From Rhynchopus sp. YZ270_cl-10 (Eukaryota > Euglenozoa > Diplonemea > Diplonemida > Diplonemidae), in contig OZ037905.1 of NCBI GenBank assembly GCA_964035575.1, positions 211,001 to 275,000 on the forward strand: a stretch of DNA of 64,000 nt. The letters are read 5' to 3'. How positions within the stretch are numbered: position 1 is the first letter of the stretch; each line of letters begins with the position of its first letter. Positions 20,396 to 30,761 of the stretch are shown here, piece by piece. The position numbers and the translations under genes were made by a program. The notes under the pieces were generated by a model. That model saw only the letters and a list, made by a program, of their open reading frames with translations, was not told the DNA's origin and ran no database searches.

Positions 20396-21293
20396 TCCTT
20401 GTAGGGTCTTGTTGCCTTTTGGCACATGTATTGTACCCACGGTGTGTTGTGTTCACTGCTCTGAAGGTGCTGGCTCTCATCTACCTGATGGGGTAAGTGA
20501 CACAGCATCTGACCCGCCATCTGTAATCTTCTGGTTTTAACACTGCCTTTCAGTTCTGCATGCTGAATTCGCAACGTCCCGAGCGTCTCATAACCTCTTA
20601 TTACTCTTTGCCCGAGAAGGATATGTTTGGACTCACTCAACCCCGTTCATCACTCTTGTGCCAAAGAAACCATCGGGCAAACAGTACAAGTCCACGGGAG
20701 CAAAAGGGTGGACCCCTCCCTCTGCGCGTATCTCGCCAACGTAGCGAAGAAGATCTAGAGGTGTGCAAAACGTCTATTTTCCGACAAAAAAGACGGAGGA
20801 TAGTTGTTCAATGGTGTGCTGATTCTGTCGGAAGATTTTGCACTGGAAGCTGAAGAACACCGCAAATGATTCAACACAGATGAGGTTCGTCTCACAGTAT
20901 TGATGTGTGCTCCACAACGGAAAGCCCATCAAATATGAGAAGAGTACTTTGCTCAAGAACCGGGTTACAAGTGCTGAAACACGAGAAATATGCTACTCTG
21001 AAGAACCGGGAGCACGTACAAGTGCTCAGAAATGCCACACGCTCCAATTACAATTCACAGTAGGGTGAAAACGTGGGCGGGCAGCGGGAGACCAGCGCAG
21101 TGAGGAGAGCCAGGAGCGCAGGGCACGCAGGTGATGGTTTGGATAAGTCTATTTCCTGTGAGAGTGGAATCCGGTCGAAGTCATAGTGGGGCGGAACAAA
21201 GGTTGCAGCTGAGCTGTTCTCCAGGCGTGAGTGGCAGATTGTTGATACGGAGGCTGTTGTTCAGAGACAACCGGTGTATGAGGATGCTCCCCA

Positions 21294-21506
21294 TCAGACG
21301 CTGGAGGTAGCATCAATACTGTCCTTCAGGGCAGTAGGGATAACTCCACAGTTCGACACACAGTTAGGCCACGGCGACCTGTCAGCAGTTGTGACGAAGT
21401 GGAAACTAGGATCTGAGCGTATAGCATCGCAGGCAGGGCAGGACCACCAGAAGTGCTCATTCGTGTCGTCAGCTTCCCGATCGCAGTGGGCCGACTTTTT
21501 TTGCAC
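21294..21506 (-). mobile_element. Possible LINE reverse-transcriptase tail remnant
   Basis: The minus frame reads C-D-R-E-A-D-D-T-N-E-H-F-W-W-S-C-P, then A-C-D-A-I-R, close to the zinc-knuckle found after the reverse transcriptase of many LINEs (C, then D/E-T-x-x-H, then C-P, then R). No catalytic motif is seen nearby, so this would be a small decayed piece carried by the surrounding element. Low confidence. Confidence 0.3.
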
Positions 21507-21786
21507 TTTTTATGTTGCTTTTACCCCCCAAGAATGACTTGGGAGGGATGGGAAAGGGGGTTGGCCCTGTCTACGAACGAAAAAGAAGAAACAAGCAAAA
21601 AGCGTGGAAATATTTCACGGCCGTGATCAATGCAAAATTTCACGGCCGTTAAATTTTTCAGATTTTCTTCACGGCCGTGACCTCCCCGACAAAAAAAAAT
21701 TTTTCCCGTCGTGACGGCCGTTATACGTGTATGTTGATCGCAAAAAAAAAAAAAATAGATGGTATCCTTCATTTGTAGAAATGGGT

Positions 21787-22872
21787 TCAAGACAGGTGTG
21801 AGATGTCAACAATCTCAACACACTCGACCTCATCCCTGCCGTACATCACCACACCACCACAGCTGCTGATTGCAAGACCGAAAGAATCGCAGTCTTCCAC
21901 TTCACGGCGTAGCAGTTGTTCCCCTGTTGAGATGGACCACACGTATACTTTAACGGTGCAGTAGACAGCAACAACGTCGTCGGTCAAAGCAACATTAGTC
22001 CAGCTGTTTTCTGAGTCGTCTTCAAATACACATTCACCTGTTTCGATGTTCCAAACACGCACACATTCGTCCGTACACGATGCTATGAAACGTTGGTTTG
22101 GTGACAGTGCCACATCCTGAACGTAAGAAGGGCATGTCAGAACAAGCACCTCCACCCCTGTCGTGTAGTCCCAGATGGTCACATCTTTGCTGTTCTCCCC
22201 AAACATCGCCACCCTGTCGCCTGCCGCAACCAAGACGCAGTAGCACTTCGTAATGTGGCTCCATTGATGCACAACAACGCCTGTTGCAATGTCCCACACC
22301 TGCAAACCCTTGTAGTTGCAGTACGACAACAGCTTTGTTCCACAGGGTGACCATACCGTGGCCCTCCTCTCATCACCTTCATCTCCAAAGGAGTGCTTCA
22401 ATGCACCTGTCTTCACGTCATGAACTTCAGCACAGTTCATGTTCTTGTTGACACACCCCGTGTGACAGGTACCTTGCAGTGGTACATGAGGAGGATACGG
22501 CCATCTTCGACACAGAAACACATGAGCGTCTGTGCATCTTCCCTTGCAGTCTCTGTTACCCCCAGCCTTCTCACCTTGCAGTGAGTGGATCTAGAGTGTG
22601 AGCGAGTATGTGTCCGAACCTTGTATCACCCCAGGAGTGATGTTGGCACCAGTGCAGTACAGCTCAACGGCACATCCCTCATCCATCTCCGTGTCGCAGA
22701 TGCGCAAGTCGTCGTTGCCGATGTCGCCACCGCCTCTCATCCGCACACCAACATGCCGAGCACGTGGCACGCCAAGCTCCGCAACAAGCTTCCCCTTCAC
22801 CTGTGCAAGGGTGGCGCTCCCGTCCACTTCTATCACACAGCTTGCAGACTCGAAGTGTCCTGTGATGTCCAT
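21787..22872 (-). pseudogene. UBL-WD40 family, copy 7, broken by a 137-bp inversion
   Basis: The UBL domain is intact from the ATG at 22872, and blades 2 to 7 are intact from about 22450 down to 21787 (end DISHLS). Between them, 22456-22592 is the reverse complement of the blade 1 and early blade 2 sequence seen in other copies: read on the other strand it contains CACTCACTGCAAGGTGAGAA and GGTACCTGTCACACGGGG in their normal order. A TG is missing at one join. The inversion stops the frame shortly after SDTYSLTL. The blade 6-7 region (VYCTVKVYVWSISTGEQLL) is the same as in copy 9. Confidence 0.9.
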
Positions 22873-23251
22873 GTTCAGGGGGTGTAACTCTGTTCTGTGG
22901 GGACAAGTGTGTGGGGAGGGCAGGAAGAAGAGGGGTGTGTGGGGAGGGCAGGAAGAAGAGGGGTGGGGTGGTGTTTGTGAAAGGAAACGAGATGTGTTGT
23001 CATTTGCAAAAACAAGAGAGATAACTCCTCACCCAGTTAGAGGTCCTCCCACCTTCCCACACCATGACAGGTAGTTGTGCTTCGTGTGTGCAAAAGCCAC
23101 AGCGGAACGGCGCGGTCTCCATTGCCAACCCACTCCCACAACGAGAGACATGTGCATCTATCTTCAGGTAGCTTCCTGCGTGGAGTTACCCAGGCAAGGT
23201 GCAGGAAAGGGAAGCAAAGTTAGATGGCACCTTTCCGTTGTGGAAATGGGT

Positions 23252-24334
23252 TCAAGACAGGTGTGAGATGTCAACAATCTCAACACCATCATCCCATGCG
23301 TACATCACCACACCACCACAGCTGCTGATCGCAAGACCGTAAGAATCCATGTCCACAAATTCGCGGTGCAAAAGCTTCTCAGATGATGAGATGGACCACA
23401 CACAGAATGTAGTGGGGGAGTAGGCAGCAACAACGTCGTTCGACACAGCAACATCAGTCCAGTTGTTTTCTGAGACATCTTCAAATACACATTCACCTGT
23501 TTCGATGTTCCAGACACGCACACCTTTGTTGCAACACGCTGCAATGAAACGCTGGTTTGGTGACAGTGACACATAATTAACATTTTTAGGGCATGTCAGA
23601 ACAAGCACCTCCACCCCTGTCGTGTAGTCCCAGATGGTGACATCTTTGCTGTTGTGTCCAGACATCGCCACCTTGTCGCCTGTCACAACCATGACGTACT
23701 TGCACCTCACAATGTGGCTCCATTCATGCACAACAACGCCTGTTGCAATGTCCCACACCTGCAAACCTTTGTTCGTGCAGAACGACAACAGCTTTGTTCC
23801 ACAGGGTGGCCATGCCGTGGCCGACTTCTCATCACCATCTCCAAAGGAGTGCTTCAATGCACCTGTCTTCACGTCACGAACTTCAGGACATTGTGTGTCC
23901 TTGTTGATGTATGAGATCCACTCACTGCAAGGTGAGAAGGATGGTGTAAGAGAATTCTGGGAAGGGAAGCTGCACAGACGCTCATGTGTTTCTGTGTCGA
24001 AGATGACCGTATCCTCCACACGCATCACTGCAAGGTACCTATCACAAGGTGACAGCGTAAGCGAGTATGGGTCAGCCAAACCTTGTATCACCCCAGGAGT
24101 GATGTTGGCACCAGTGCAGTACAGCTCAACGGCACATCCCTCATCCATCGCCGTGTCGCAGATGCGCAAGTTGTCGTTGCCGATGTCGCCACCGCCTCTC
24201 ATCCGCACACCAACATGCCGAGCACGTGGCACGCCAAGCTCCGCAACAAGCTTCCCCTTCACCTGTGCAAGGGTGGCGCTCCCGTCCACTTCTATCACAC
24301 AGCTTGCAGACTCGAAGTGTCCTGTGATGTCCAT
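23252..24334 (-). CDS. UBL-WD40 family protein, copy 8
   Basis: An intact 360-residue copy from the ATG at 24334, with a type-B 5' flank. It groups with copies 3, 10 and 11 (GLADPYSLTL, VEDTVIFDTETH). It shares AMDEG in the UBL domain and the blade 6-7 block SSSEKLLHREFVDMDSYG with copy 3. Unusual residues are a proline in ATAWPPCGTKLL (blade 3; also in copy 10) and EDVSENNW in the blade 5-6 loop (shared with copy 11). NDNLR replaces NDDLR in the UBL domain, as in copy 10. Confidence 0.85.
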   Translation of the reverse strand: MDITGHFESASCVIEVDGSATLAQVKGKLVAELGVPRARHVGVRMRGGGDIGNDNLRICDTAMDEGCAVELYCTGANITPGVIQGLADPYSLTLSPCDRYLAVMRVEDTVIFDTETHERLCSFPSQNSLTPSFSPCSEWISYINKDTQCPEVRDVKTGALKHSFGDGDEKSATAWPPCGTKLLSFCTNKGLQVWDIATGVVVHEWSHIVRCKYVMVVTGDKVAMSGHNSKDVTIWDYTTGVEVLVLTCPKNVNYVSLSPNQRFIAACCNKGVRVWNIETGECVFEDVSENNWTDVAVSNDVVAAYSPTTFCVWSISSSEKLLHREFVDMDSYGLAISSCGGVVMYAWDDGVEIVDISHLS

Positions 24335-24804
24335 GTTCTGGGGGTGGAACTCTGTTTTGTTGGTTGTGGGAAGGGGTTAGTGAAATTGGAGGATATTCGC
24401 GAGGTTTTGCAAGGTGTGAGGGGATATTATGTGAAGTCCTTTTGTTTCCCTTTTTTTTTTATATTTGAAGGGCACTTTGCGCTTCTTGAGTCCGACACAC
24501 CCACACACTATTTCAGCATTCTGCAGAAATAACCTCAGATCGACTTACCCACGCCGCTCTGTTCCAAGGATCGTTGTGACAACCACACACATTGCCTATG
24601 TACAACAACGGTGGTACTGGACCTTCCAACAGACATATCTACCTAGGCACATGATGAAAAAAAGTAACCAATGAAAGAGTGATGGGAACGGGCCGTGAAG
24701 AATAAAAAGAAAGAAAAAATACACCAAGGCGGGGGCAAGCAAAACAAAGAGACACAAATGCGAAGTTGTAACAATGTTAGTCATGAAAATTGAAGAAAAA
24801 CATA
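24335..24804. repeat. Type-B 5' flank of copy 8, duplicated upstream of copy 11
   Basis: Similar to 32194-33257 (with extra blocks there). It ends at the insertion point of the 841-bp element. The right-hand continuation of the same duplicated spacer is 25646-25851. No gene. Confidence 0.7.
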
Positions 24805-25645
24805 TGGGTCCGTCCGGAAACCCTCCTGGTAAGATTCATCCTTTTGGGGTTTTTTGAGGTTTTTCTGCTCAAAACACCCAAACAACCCAATTTTTTGATA
24901 CCCACCATACACCTACCACCCCAGAGGGCATATTTTGGGCATTTATTTTTGTTTATTTCCCCTCCCCCCCTTTTTACTTATATTTTTTTACGTATTTTTT
25001 GGAAGAAAAAAACGTGGCAATGACAGCAGTGAAGTTCACTTTTTTGTCGAGAAACACGGTAAGAATGGGTGCGACGCACACTTGGTGTCGTTTCGAACCC
25101 TCTCTCTGATGATTCTTGTTGTCAGGAGATCCTTACCGTAGGGGTCATTGTCGGTGCCCTGCGCGAGCTTCCCCACACAGAGGCCTTTGTTATCTCATTC
25201 CCTCGTACTCATATGTATCAGTGCACCCTTCTTTCCATCAATCTCTTTTCGTCTGTGTACTGCTACCCGAGCAACGGTCGTGTCATTTCAGCTAGCGTGT
25301 ACTCTGACACGGAGGGAACCTGTATTTACTATGGAGTCTCCACATCCAAGGTGACCCGCAAAGCAAAAGTCCCTGGCATTGATCCAGTAGATTTGACAGA
25401 GGTCAATGAAACCTTGTCAAGGCGGCATGGCAGGATTAAGAGAAAGAGAGAAGAGATCCAGAAGAACGACAATAAAAGGCTGAAAATCTGATTAAAAAAG
25501 CGAAAATATAGCCTCAGACCCCCCAAAAAACCTATTTTCATATCAGAATATCACCTAGATGCACTTTTTGTGGGGGGCATCATCAAAAAAACCCAAAAAT
25601 ACCCAAAAGGATGAATCTTACCAGAGGGGTTTCCGGACGAGTCCA
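24805..25645. mobile_element. 841-bp TIR element carrying a two-exon gene
   Basis: The left end TGGGTCCGTCCGGAAACCCT and the right end, read inward TGGACTCGTCCGGAAACCCC, continue as inverted repeats for about 45 bp (to GATTCATCCTTTTGGG). TA lies at both edges (24803-24804 and 25646-25647); a 4-bp ATAT duplication is equally compatible. The duplicated spacer at 33251-33260 reads AAACATATAG with no insert, which is the empty site. A TA target and GTCCGG-type ends suggest a Tc1/mariner-like non-autonomous element, but no transposase is visible. Confidence 0.85.
25020..25491 (+). CDS. Small two-exon gene inside a TIR element, unknown function
   Basis: Exon 1 25020-25058 (MTAVKFTFLSRNT) and exon 2 25126-25491, phase 0, with a 67-nt intron 25059-25125 (donor GTAAGAATG, acceptor TTGTTGTCAG). 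The product is 134 residues: a mixed alpha/beta body (EILTVGVIVGALRELPHTE, then SSVYCYPSNGRVISASVY) and a very basic C-terminal tail RIKRKREEIQKNDNKRLKI that resembles a nuclear localisation or nucleic-acid-binding tail. It fills the middle of the 841-bp element and is one of the few plus-strand genes. It is too short for a transposase and shows no DDE pattern. It may be a captured host gene or an accessory element gene. Confidence 0.55.
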
Positions 25646-25851
25646 TATAGAAAACGAACACGGGTGGGGCTGGGGTGGGGTGTGGTGACGTACCCAAGTC
25701 ACCCTGCTGAGTCGCCTCATATCGTCAATAACAGTATGATTCTTAGCCCAGTGTGGTTATTAAAATCCGCCTGGGCGCTAGGACCCGGGCCAAAATTGGG
25801 ATCGTCAGGGGATTTTTGCTTGATATTTAGTTTGTGGGAAAATTTGCCGTA
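25646..25851. repeat. Duplicated spacer between two TIR elements
   Basis: 206 bp matching 33256-33458 closely (AACGAACACGGGTGGGGCTG and following). It shows that the 841-bp and 2277-bp elements inserted next to each other into one ancestral spacer. Confidence 0.8.
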
Positions 25852-28128
25852 CCTCTCCCTGCAATAATTAAAGGCTTTTACAAAACTTTACCACGTGGAA
25901 AACCCCAGGCCACCTCCGGTCGGAAAACACCCCGGAACAATGGGTCAAAAACACTGTATGACCTGAAAATACATGATAAGGGCAGCTCAGAATATTATAA
26001 AATACAAAAAAAAATAGTGAAAAAGTGGCTTTTTGACGGTTTTGGCCATGTTGGCAAAATGGACATTTTTGAGGAAAAAATCCAAAAAAAAAAAAAAAAA
26101 AGATGGTGTGGCTGACGACCCCAAAATAGCAGAAAATAGCAGAAAATCGCAGAAAATAGCACTTTGGGGGGTTTTTTTTGGGTTTGGTGGCTGGGTGGTG
26201 GTGTGGCTCCCGATGGACAAGGGAAGGAAACTTGGCAGCCCGCAAACCCGGAAACCCCCTCCCACTCCACAAACGGATCATAAGGTACACAGTACACAGT
26301 ACACAGTACACAGTACACAGTACACAGTACACAGTACACAGTACACAGTACACAGTACACAGTACACAGTACACAGTACACAGTACACAGTACACAGTAC
26401 ACAGTACACAGTACACAGTACACAGTACACAGTACACAGTACACAGTACACAGTACACAGTACACAGTACACAGTACACAGTACACAGTACACAGTACAC
26501 AGTACACAGTACACAGTACACAGTACACAGTACACAGTACACAGTACACAGTACACAGTACACAGTACACAGTACACAGTACACAGTACAGCACCTGGTC
26601 TATATCGGGACTAAATACATTTTTTTTTATACTAAAATTGCTCTTATTTTTTACGCTTTTTTGCTCGAAAAAAACGTTGTCTGCATCTTTGGTAGGTGTT
26701 TTGGGGACTGGCTGGGGTCAGGAGTCCCTCATTTCCCCTCCCTTTAGCAAAAGCCCAAACCACGGCCAAAAAATAAAAAAAATCCAGACCCCCAAAACAG
26801 AGCTCGCGCTAAAGTCCATCCCTCATCCCGGGATTTTTGGGGGTTTTGGTAGGAACGTTTTTTTTTTGCAGTACGGGGATTTCATTAAGAAACCAGAAGT
26901 TCTAATATTGTTGAGTAAGACCACCACATAGTGGACTTGCATATACATGTGACCCCGCCGTGGAACGCAATTGGCTCGGAAAGTCAAAAGAAAGAGGAGA
27001 AAAAAGAAAAGGAAAAAAAAAAAAAAAAGTTGGTTACCGTGCGCCTGCGGCGCTGCCTGTTCCCTTCCAGTTTCTACAGGCAAACACTTGCCCCCTTTAC
27101 CTTACACTGACGGGTTTTGACCAAAACCAAGAACTTGTCCATTTCGGCAAATTGACCCCACCACAGAACGGACGAATTCCGGAAATGCAAATGCCGGTGT
27201 TTTCGCGCATTTTCATGTTGCAAGACGTCAGGATCAGGGAGAGAAAATCTGGTTGTGGGATTTACATTGGCCCTCTTTACCCTACATGGATTTTGACCAA
27301 AACCAAAAAATTGGCCATTTCGGCAAAGTGACCCCACCACAGCGCGGACGGATTCCGGAAATTCCAATCGCGGTATGTTTTGGGGCTGAAAACCCACTGA
27401 TTTTCAGGAGAAAAATTGCTTCCAAATCTCGGAATTTTCCGAATTTTCCTGAAAATGACCCTTGTTTACGAGTATGGGTTCATATTTTGCGAAAATTTAA
27501 GTCACTAAAATTTTGTCCATTTTTCCGTATATACCCCACCACAAGCCGGGATTGGCCCGGAAATGCCACAAAACGGGGTTTCCGGGCCTCCCCAGCTAAC
27601 CTTTTCAAGGAACGTTTTTCCGTACCCGAAATCCATTTTTTCCCCATTTTTTCCCATAATTAGCGCGACCACTGCCCCAAAATAGCAGAAAATAGCAGAA
27701 AATAGCAGAAAGTAGCAGAACATAGCAGAAAATAGCACCCCCCTTCAGCCACACCAAAAGAAACAGCAAAATTTCGACATCATGACAGCTGCTTGGGCAC
27801 GAAACTACCCCAAAAATGTCCTGTGAGTCCATTCCGACCTGTTTTGGACACTCTACGTACTTTTTTTTGACCGTTTTTTGGTGTTTTTGTGGTAAAAACG
27901 TTCTATGTTAGTCCTATGATAGTCCCTAACGACGTACTCGCCCCACGATCATGCCTGTCTCTAAACAACGTGACTTTCTCCAGACGCCCCACGCTATCAT
28001 TTCTCTTTCTTTTTGGCATATTGCCTCTGTGGGACGCTGAGGCGATAGAGGAAGCGATGGGACTTGACTTCTTAGGGGTTTCCACCTGGTCAAATTTTGT
28101 AAAAGCCTTTAATTATTGCAGGGAGAGG
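25852..28128. mobile_element. 2277-bp non-autonomous TIR element with TA duplication
   Basis: The ends CCTCTCCCTGCAATAATTAA are perfect inverted copies for about 34 bp and match with few changes to about 55 bp. TA flanks both ends (25850-25851, 28129-28130), and the related spacer at 33451-33480 continues without the element. The interior holds a 43-unit TACACAG array, tandem ATAGCAGAAA decamers (26120-26160, 27670-27737) and a pair of related blocks at about 27116-27185 and 27292-27362. Near the right end a short minus-strand frame begins MPKRKRNDSVGRLEKVTLF (28019 down to 27903). It is too short to judge but could be the start of a lost gene. TA targeting suggests the Tc1/mariner group. Confidence 0.8.
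26286..26586. repeat. TACACAG heptamer array, 43 units
   Basis: 43 perfect units, 301 bp, the same length as the array at 20095-20395 although the two lie in different elements. Not coding. Confidence 0.95.
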
Positions 28129-28245
28129 TATTTATTTTATAAATTAACTCCCCATATTTGCATATCTTCCTGCGTGGAATGACCCAGGCAAGGTGCAGGA
28201 AAGGGAAGCCAAGTTAGATGGCACCTTTCATTTGTGCAAATGGGT

Positions 28246-29328
28246 TCAAGACAGGTGTGAGATGTCAACAATCTCAACACCATCATCCCTGCCGTACATC
28301 ACCACACCACCACAGCTGCTGATTGCAAGACCGAAAGAATCGCAGTCTTCCACTTCACGGCGTAGCAGTTGTTCCCCTGTTGAGATGGACCACACGTATA
28401 CTTTAACGGTGCAGTAGACAGCAACAACGTCGTTGGACACAGCAACATCACTCCAGATGATTTCAGAGTCATCTTCAAATACACATTCACCTGTTTCGAT
28501 GTTCCAGACACGCACGCAGTTGTCCGTACACGCTGCAATGAAATGCTGGTTTGGTGACAGTGCCACATAATTAACACTCTCAGGGCATGTCAGAACAAGC
28601 ACCTCCACCCCTGTCGTGTAGTCCCAGATGGTGATGATTTTGCTGCAGTCCCCAAACATCGCCACCCTGTCGCCTGTCACAACCATGACACACGCGCACT
28701 CCACAATGTGGCTCCATTCATGCACAACAACGCCTGTTGCAATGTCCCACACCTGCAAACCCTTGTAGTTGCAGTACGACAACAGCTTTGTTCCACAGGG
28801 TGACCATGCCGTGGCTGACCTCTCATCACCTTCATCTCCAAAGGAGTGCTTCAATGCACCTGTCTTCACGTCACGAACTTCAGCACACTCCGTGTCCTTG
28901 TTGACACATGAGATCCACTCACTGCAAGGTGAGAAGGCTGGGAGTAACAGATACTCGCAAGGGAAGATGCACAGACGCTCATGTGTTTCCGTGTCGAAGA
29001 TGGCCGTATCATCCTCATGTATCACTGCAAGGTACCTGTCACACGGGGAGAGTGTGAGCAAGAATGTGTGTGAACGTGGTATCACCCCAGGAGTGATGTT
29101 GGCACCAGTGCAGTACAGCTCAACGGCACATCCCTCATCCATCTCCGTGTCGCAGATGCGCAAGTCGTCGTTGCCGATGTCGCCACCGCCTCTCATCCGC
29201 ACACCAACATGCCGAGCACGTGGCACGCCAAGCTCCGCAACAAGCTTCCCCTTCACCTGTGCAAGGGTGGCGCTCCCGTCCACTTCTATCACACAGCTTG
29301 CAGACTCGAAGTGTCCTGTGATGTCCAT
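28246..29328 (-). CDS. UBL-WD40 family protein, copy 9
   Basis: An intact 360-residue copy, close to the family consensus, from the ATG at 29328. An acceptor CCCCACAG ends 22 nt before the ATG (29351-29352). Blade 1 loop IHEDDTAI, blade 2 d-a loop EYLLLPA, blade 4 GDCSKI and blade 5 TDNC are its own. The blade 6-7 block VYCTVKVYVWSISTGEQLL is shared with copy 7, 6 kb away, and resembles copy 1, 24 kb away. Confidence 0.9.
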   Translation of the reverse strand: MDITGHFESASCVIEVDGSATLAQVKGKLVAELGVPRARHVGVRMRGGGDIGNDDLRICDTEMDEGCAVELYCTGANITPGVIPRSHTFLLTLSPCDRYLAVIHEDDTAIFDTETHERLCIFPCEYLLLPAFSPCSEWISCVNKDTECAEVRDVKTGALKHSFGDEGDERSATAWSPCGTKLLSYCNYKGLQVWDIATGVVVHEWSHIVECACVMVVTGDRVAMFGDCSKIITIWDYTTGVEVLVLTCPESVNYVALSPNQHFIAACTDNCVRVWNIETGECVFEDDSEIIWSDVAVSNDVVAVYCTVKVYVWSISTGEQLLRREVEDCDSFGLAISSCGGVVMYGRDDGVEIVDISHLS

Positions 29329-29679
29329 GTTCTGGGGGTGTAACTCTGTTCTGTGGGGACAAGTGTGTGGGGAGGGCAGGAAGAAGAGGGGTGAGGTGGT
29401 GTTTGTGAAAGGAAACGAGATGTGTTGTCATTTGCAAAAACAAGAGAGATAACTCCTCACCCAGTTAGAGGTCCTCCCACCTTCCCACACCATGACAGGT
29501 AGTTGTGCTTCGTGTGTGCAAAAGCCACAGCGGAACGGCGCGGTCTCCATTGCCAACCCACTCCCACAACGAGAGAAATGTGTGTCAATCTTCACCAATC
29601 TTCCTGCGTGGAGTTACCCAGGCAAGGTGCAGGAAAGGGAAGCAAAGTTAGATGGCACCTTTCCGTTGTGGAAATGGGT

Positions 29680-30761
29680 TCAAGACAGGTGTGAGATGTC
29701 AACAATCTCAACACCATCATCCCATGCGTACATCACCACACCACCACAGCTGCTGATCGCAACGCCGTAAGAATCCCTGTCCTCAAATTCACGGTGCAAG
29801 AGCTTCTGACATGTTGAGATGGACCATACACAGAATGTAGTAGGGGAGTAGGCAGCAACAACGTCGTTCGACACAGCAACATCAGTCCAGTTGTTTTCTG
29901 AGTCGTCTTCAACACACATTCACCTGTTTCAATGTTCCAGACACGCACACCTTTGTTGCAACACGCTGCAATGAAACGCTGGTTTGGTGACAGTGCCACA
30001 TAATTAACATCCAAAGGGCATGTCAGAACAAGCACCTCCACCCCTGTCGTGTAGTCCCAGATGGTGACATCTTTGCTGCTGTGTCCAGACATCGCCACCC
30101 TGTCGCCTGTCACAACCATGACGTACTTGCACCTCACAATATGGTCCCATTGATGCACAACAACGCCTGTTGCAATGTCCCACACCTGCAAACCTTTGTT
30201 CGTGCAGCACGACAACAGCTTTGTTCCGCAGGGTGGCCATGCCGTGGCCGACTTCTCATCACCATCTCCAAAGGAGTGCTTCAATGCACCTGTCTTCACG
30301 TCACGAACTTCAGCCCAGTGTGTGTCCTTGTTGATACATGAGATCCACTCACTGCATGGTGAGAAGGATGGTGTAAGAGAATTCTGGCAAGGGAAGCTGC
30401 ACAGACGCTCATGTGTTTCCGTGTCGAAGATGACCGTATCCTCCACACGCATCACAGCAAGGTACCTATCACAAGGTGACAGCGTAAGCGAGTATGGGTC
30501 AGCCAAACCTTGTATCACCCCAGGAGTGATGTTGGCACCAGTGCAGTACAGCTCAACGGCACATCCCTCATCCATCTCCGTGTCGCAGATGCGCAAGTTG
30601 TCGTTGCCGATGTCGCCACCGCCTCTCATCCGCACACCAACATGCCGAGCACGTGGCACGCCAAGCTCCGCAACAAGCTTCCCCTTCACCTGTGCAAGGG
30701 TGGCGCTCCTGTCTACTTCTATCACACAGCTTGCAGACTCGAAGTGTCCTGTGATGTCCAT
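29680..30761 (-). pseudogene. UBL-WD40 family, copy 10, one frameshift
   Basis: Full-length sequence from the ATG at 30761 with a single-base deletion near 29911 (TCTTCAACACACATTC where other copies read TCTTCAAATACACATTC). As written, the frame changes after IETGECV and runs on to about 29733. The original frame resumes intact (EDDSENNWTDVAVSN to DISHLS at 29680). Everything before is close to copies 8 and 11. A sequencing error cannot be excluded. Confidence 0.8.

Larger units (their letters stand above)
19915..21733. mobile_element. 1819-bp non-autonomous TIR element with TTGATC duplication
   Basis: Left end CATACAAGTAAAACGGACGT; the right end, read inward, is CATACACGTATAACGGCCGT: inverted repeats of about 24 bp with a few mismatches. 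TTGATC flanks both sides (19909-19914 and 21734-21739), and the paralogous spacer at 17725-17730 has a single TTGATC, so the ends and the 6-bp duplication are direct. Both ends carry several copies of the palindrome ACGGCCGT. The interior holds a 43-unit TACACAG array (20095-20395) and a stretch on the minus strand resembling the zinc knuckle of a LINE reverse transcriptase (21294-21506). No transposase is seen, so the superfamily is open. Confidence 0.85.
15645..24804 (-). repeat. UBL-WD40 gene cluster 2 (copies 5-8) with long spacers
   Basis: Copies 5, 6, 7 and 8 are spaced by about 0.9-1.0 kb of type-B 5' flank (GGAAGGGGTTAGTGAA, then GCGAGGTTTTGCAAGGTGTG), except between copies 7 and 8, where the short type-A spacer is present. 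The 5' flank of copy 6 is a hybrid: it begins as type A (GGGGACAGGTGTGTGGGGAG) and switches to type B at about 18898, which marks a past recombination. Confidence 0.75.

Noticed and set aside
19864-20640. Long open frames (up to 258 codons) over the TACACAG array, on both strands
   Set aside because: A heptamer repeat without a stop is open in all frames. The products are only repeats such as CVLCTVY, and there is no conserved flank.
25868-26614. Long open frames over the second TACACAG array
   Set aside because: Same reason; several frames and both strands are open at once.
28769-29452. Plus-strand open frames of 100-250 codons opposite each UBL-WD40 copy
   Set aside because: They recur in every copy only because the family sequence recurs. 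Their products have no domain, and their starts and ends vary.
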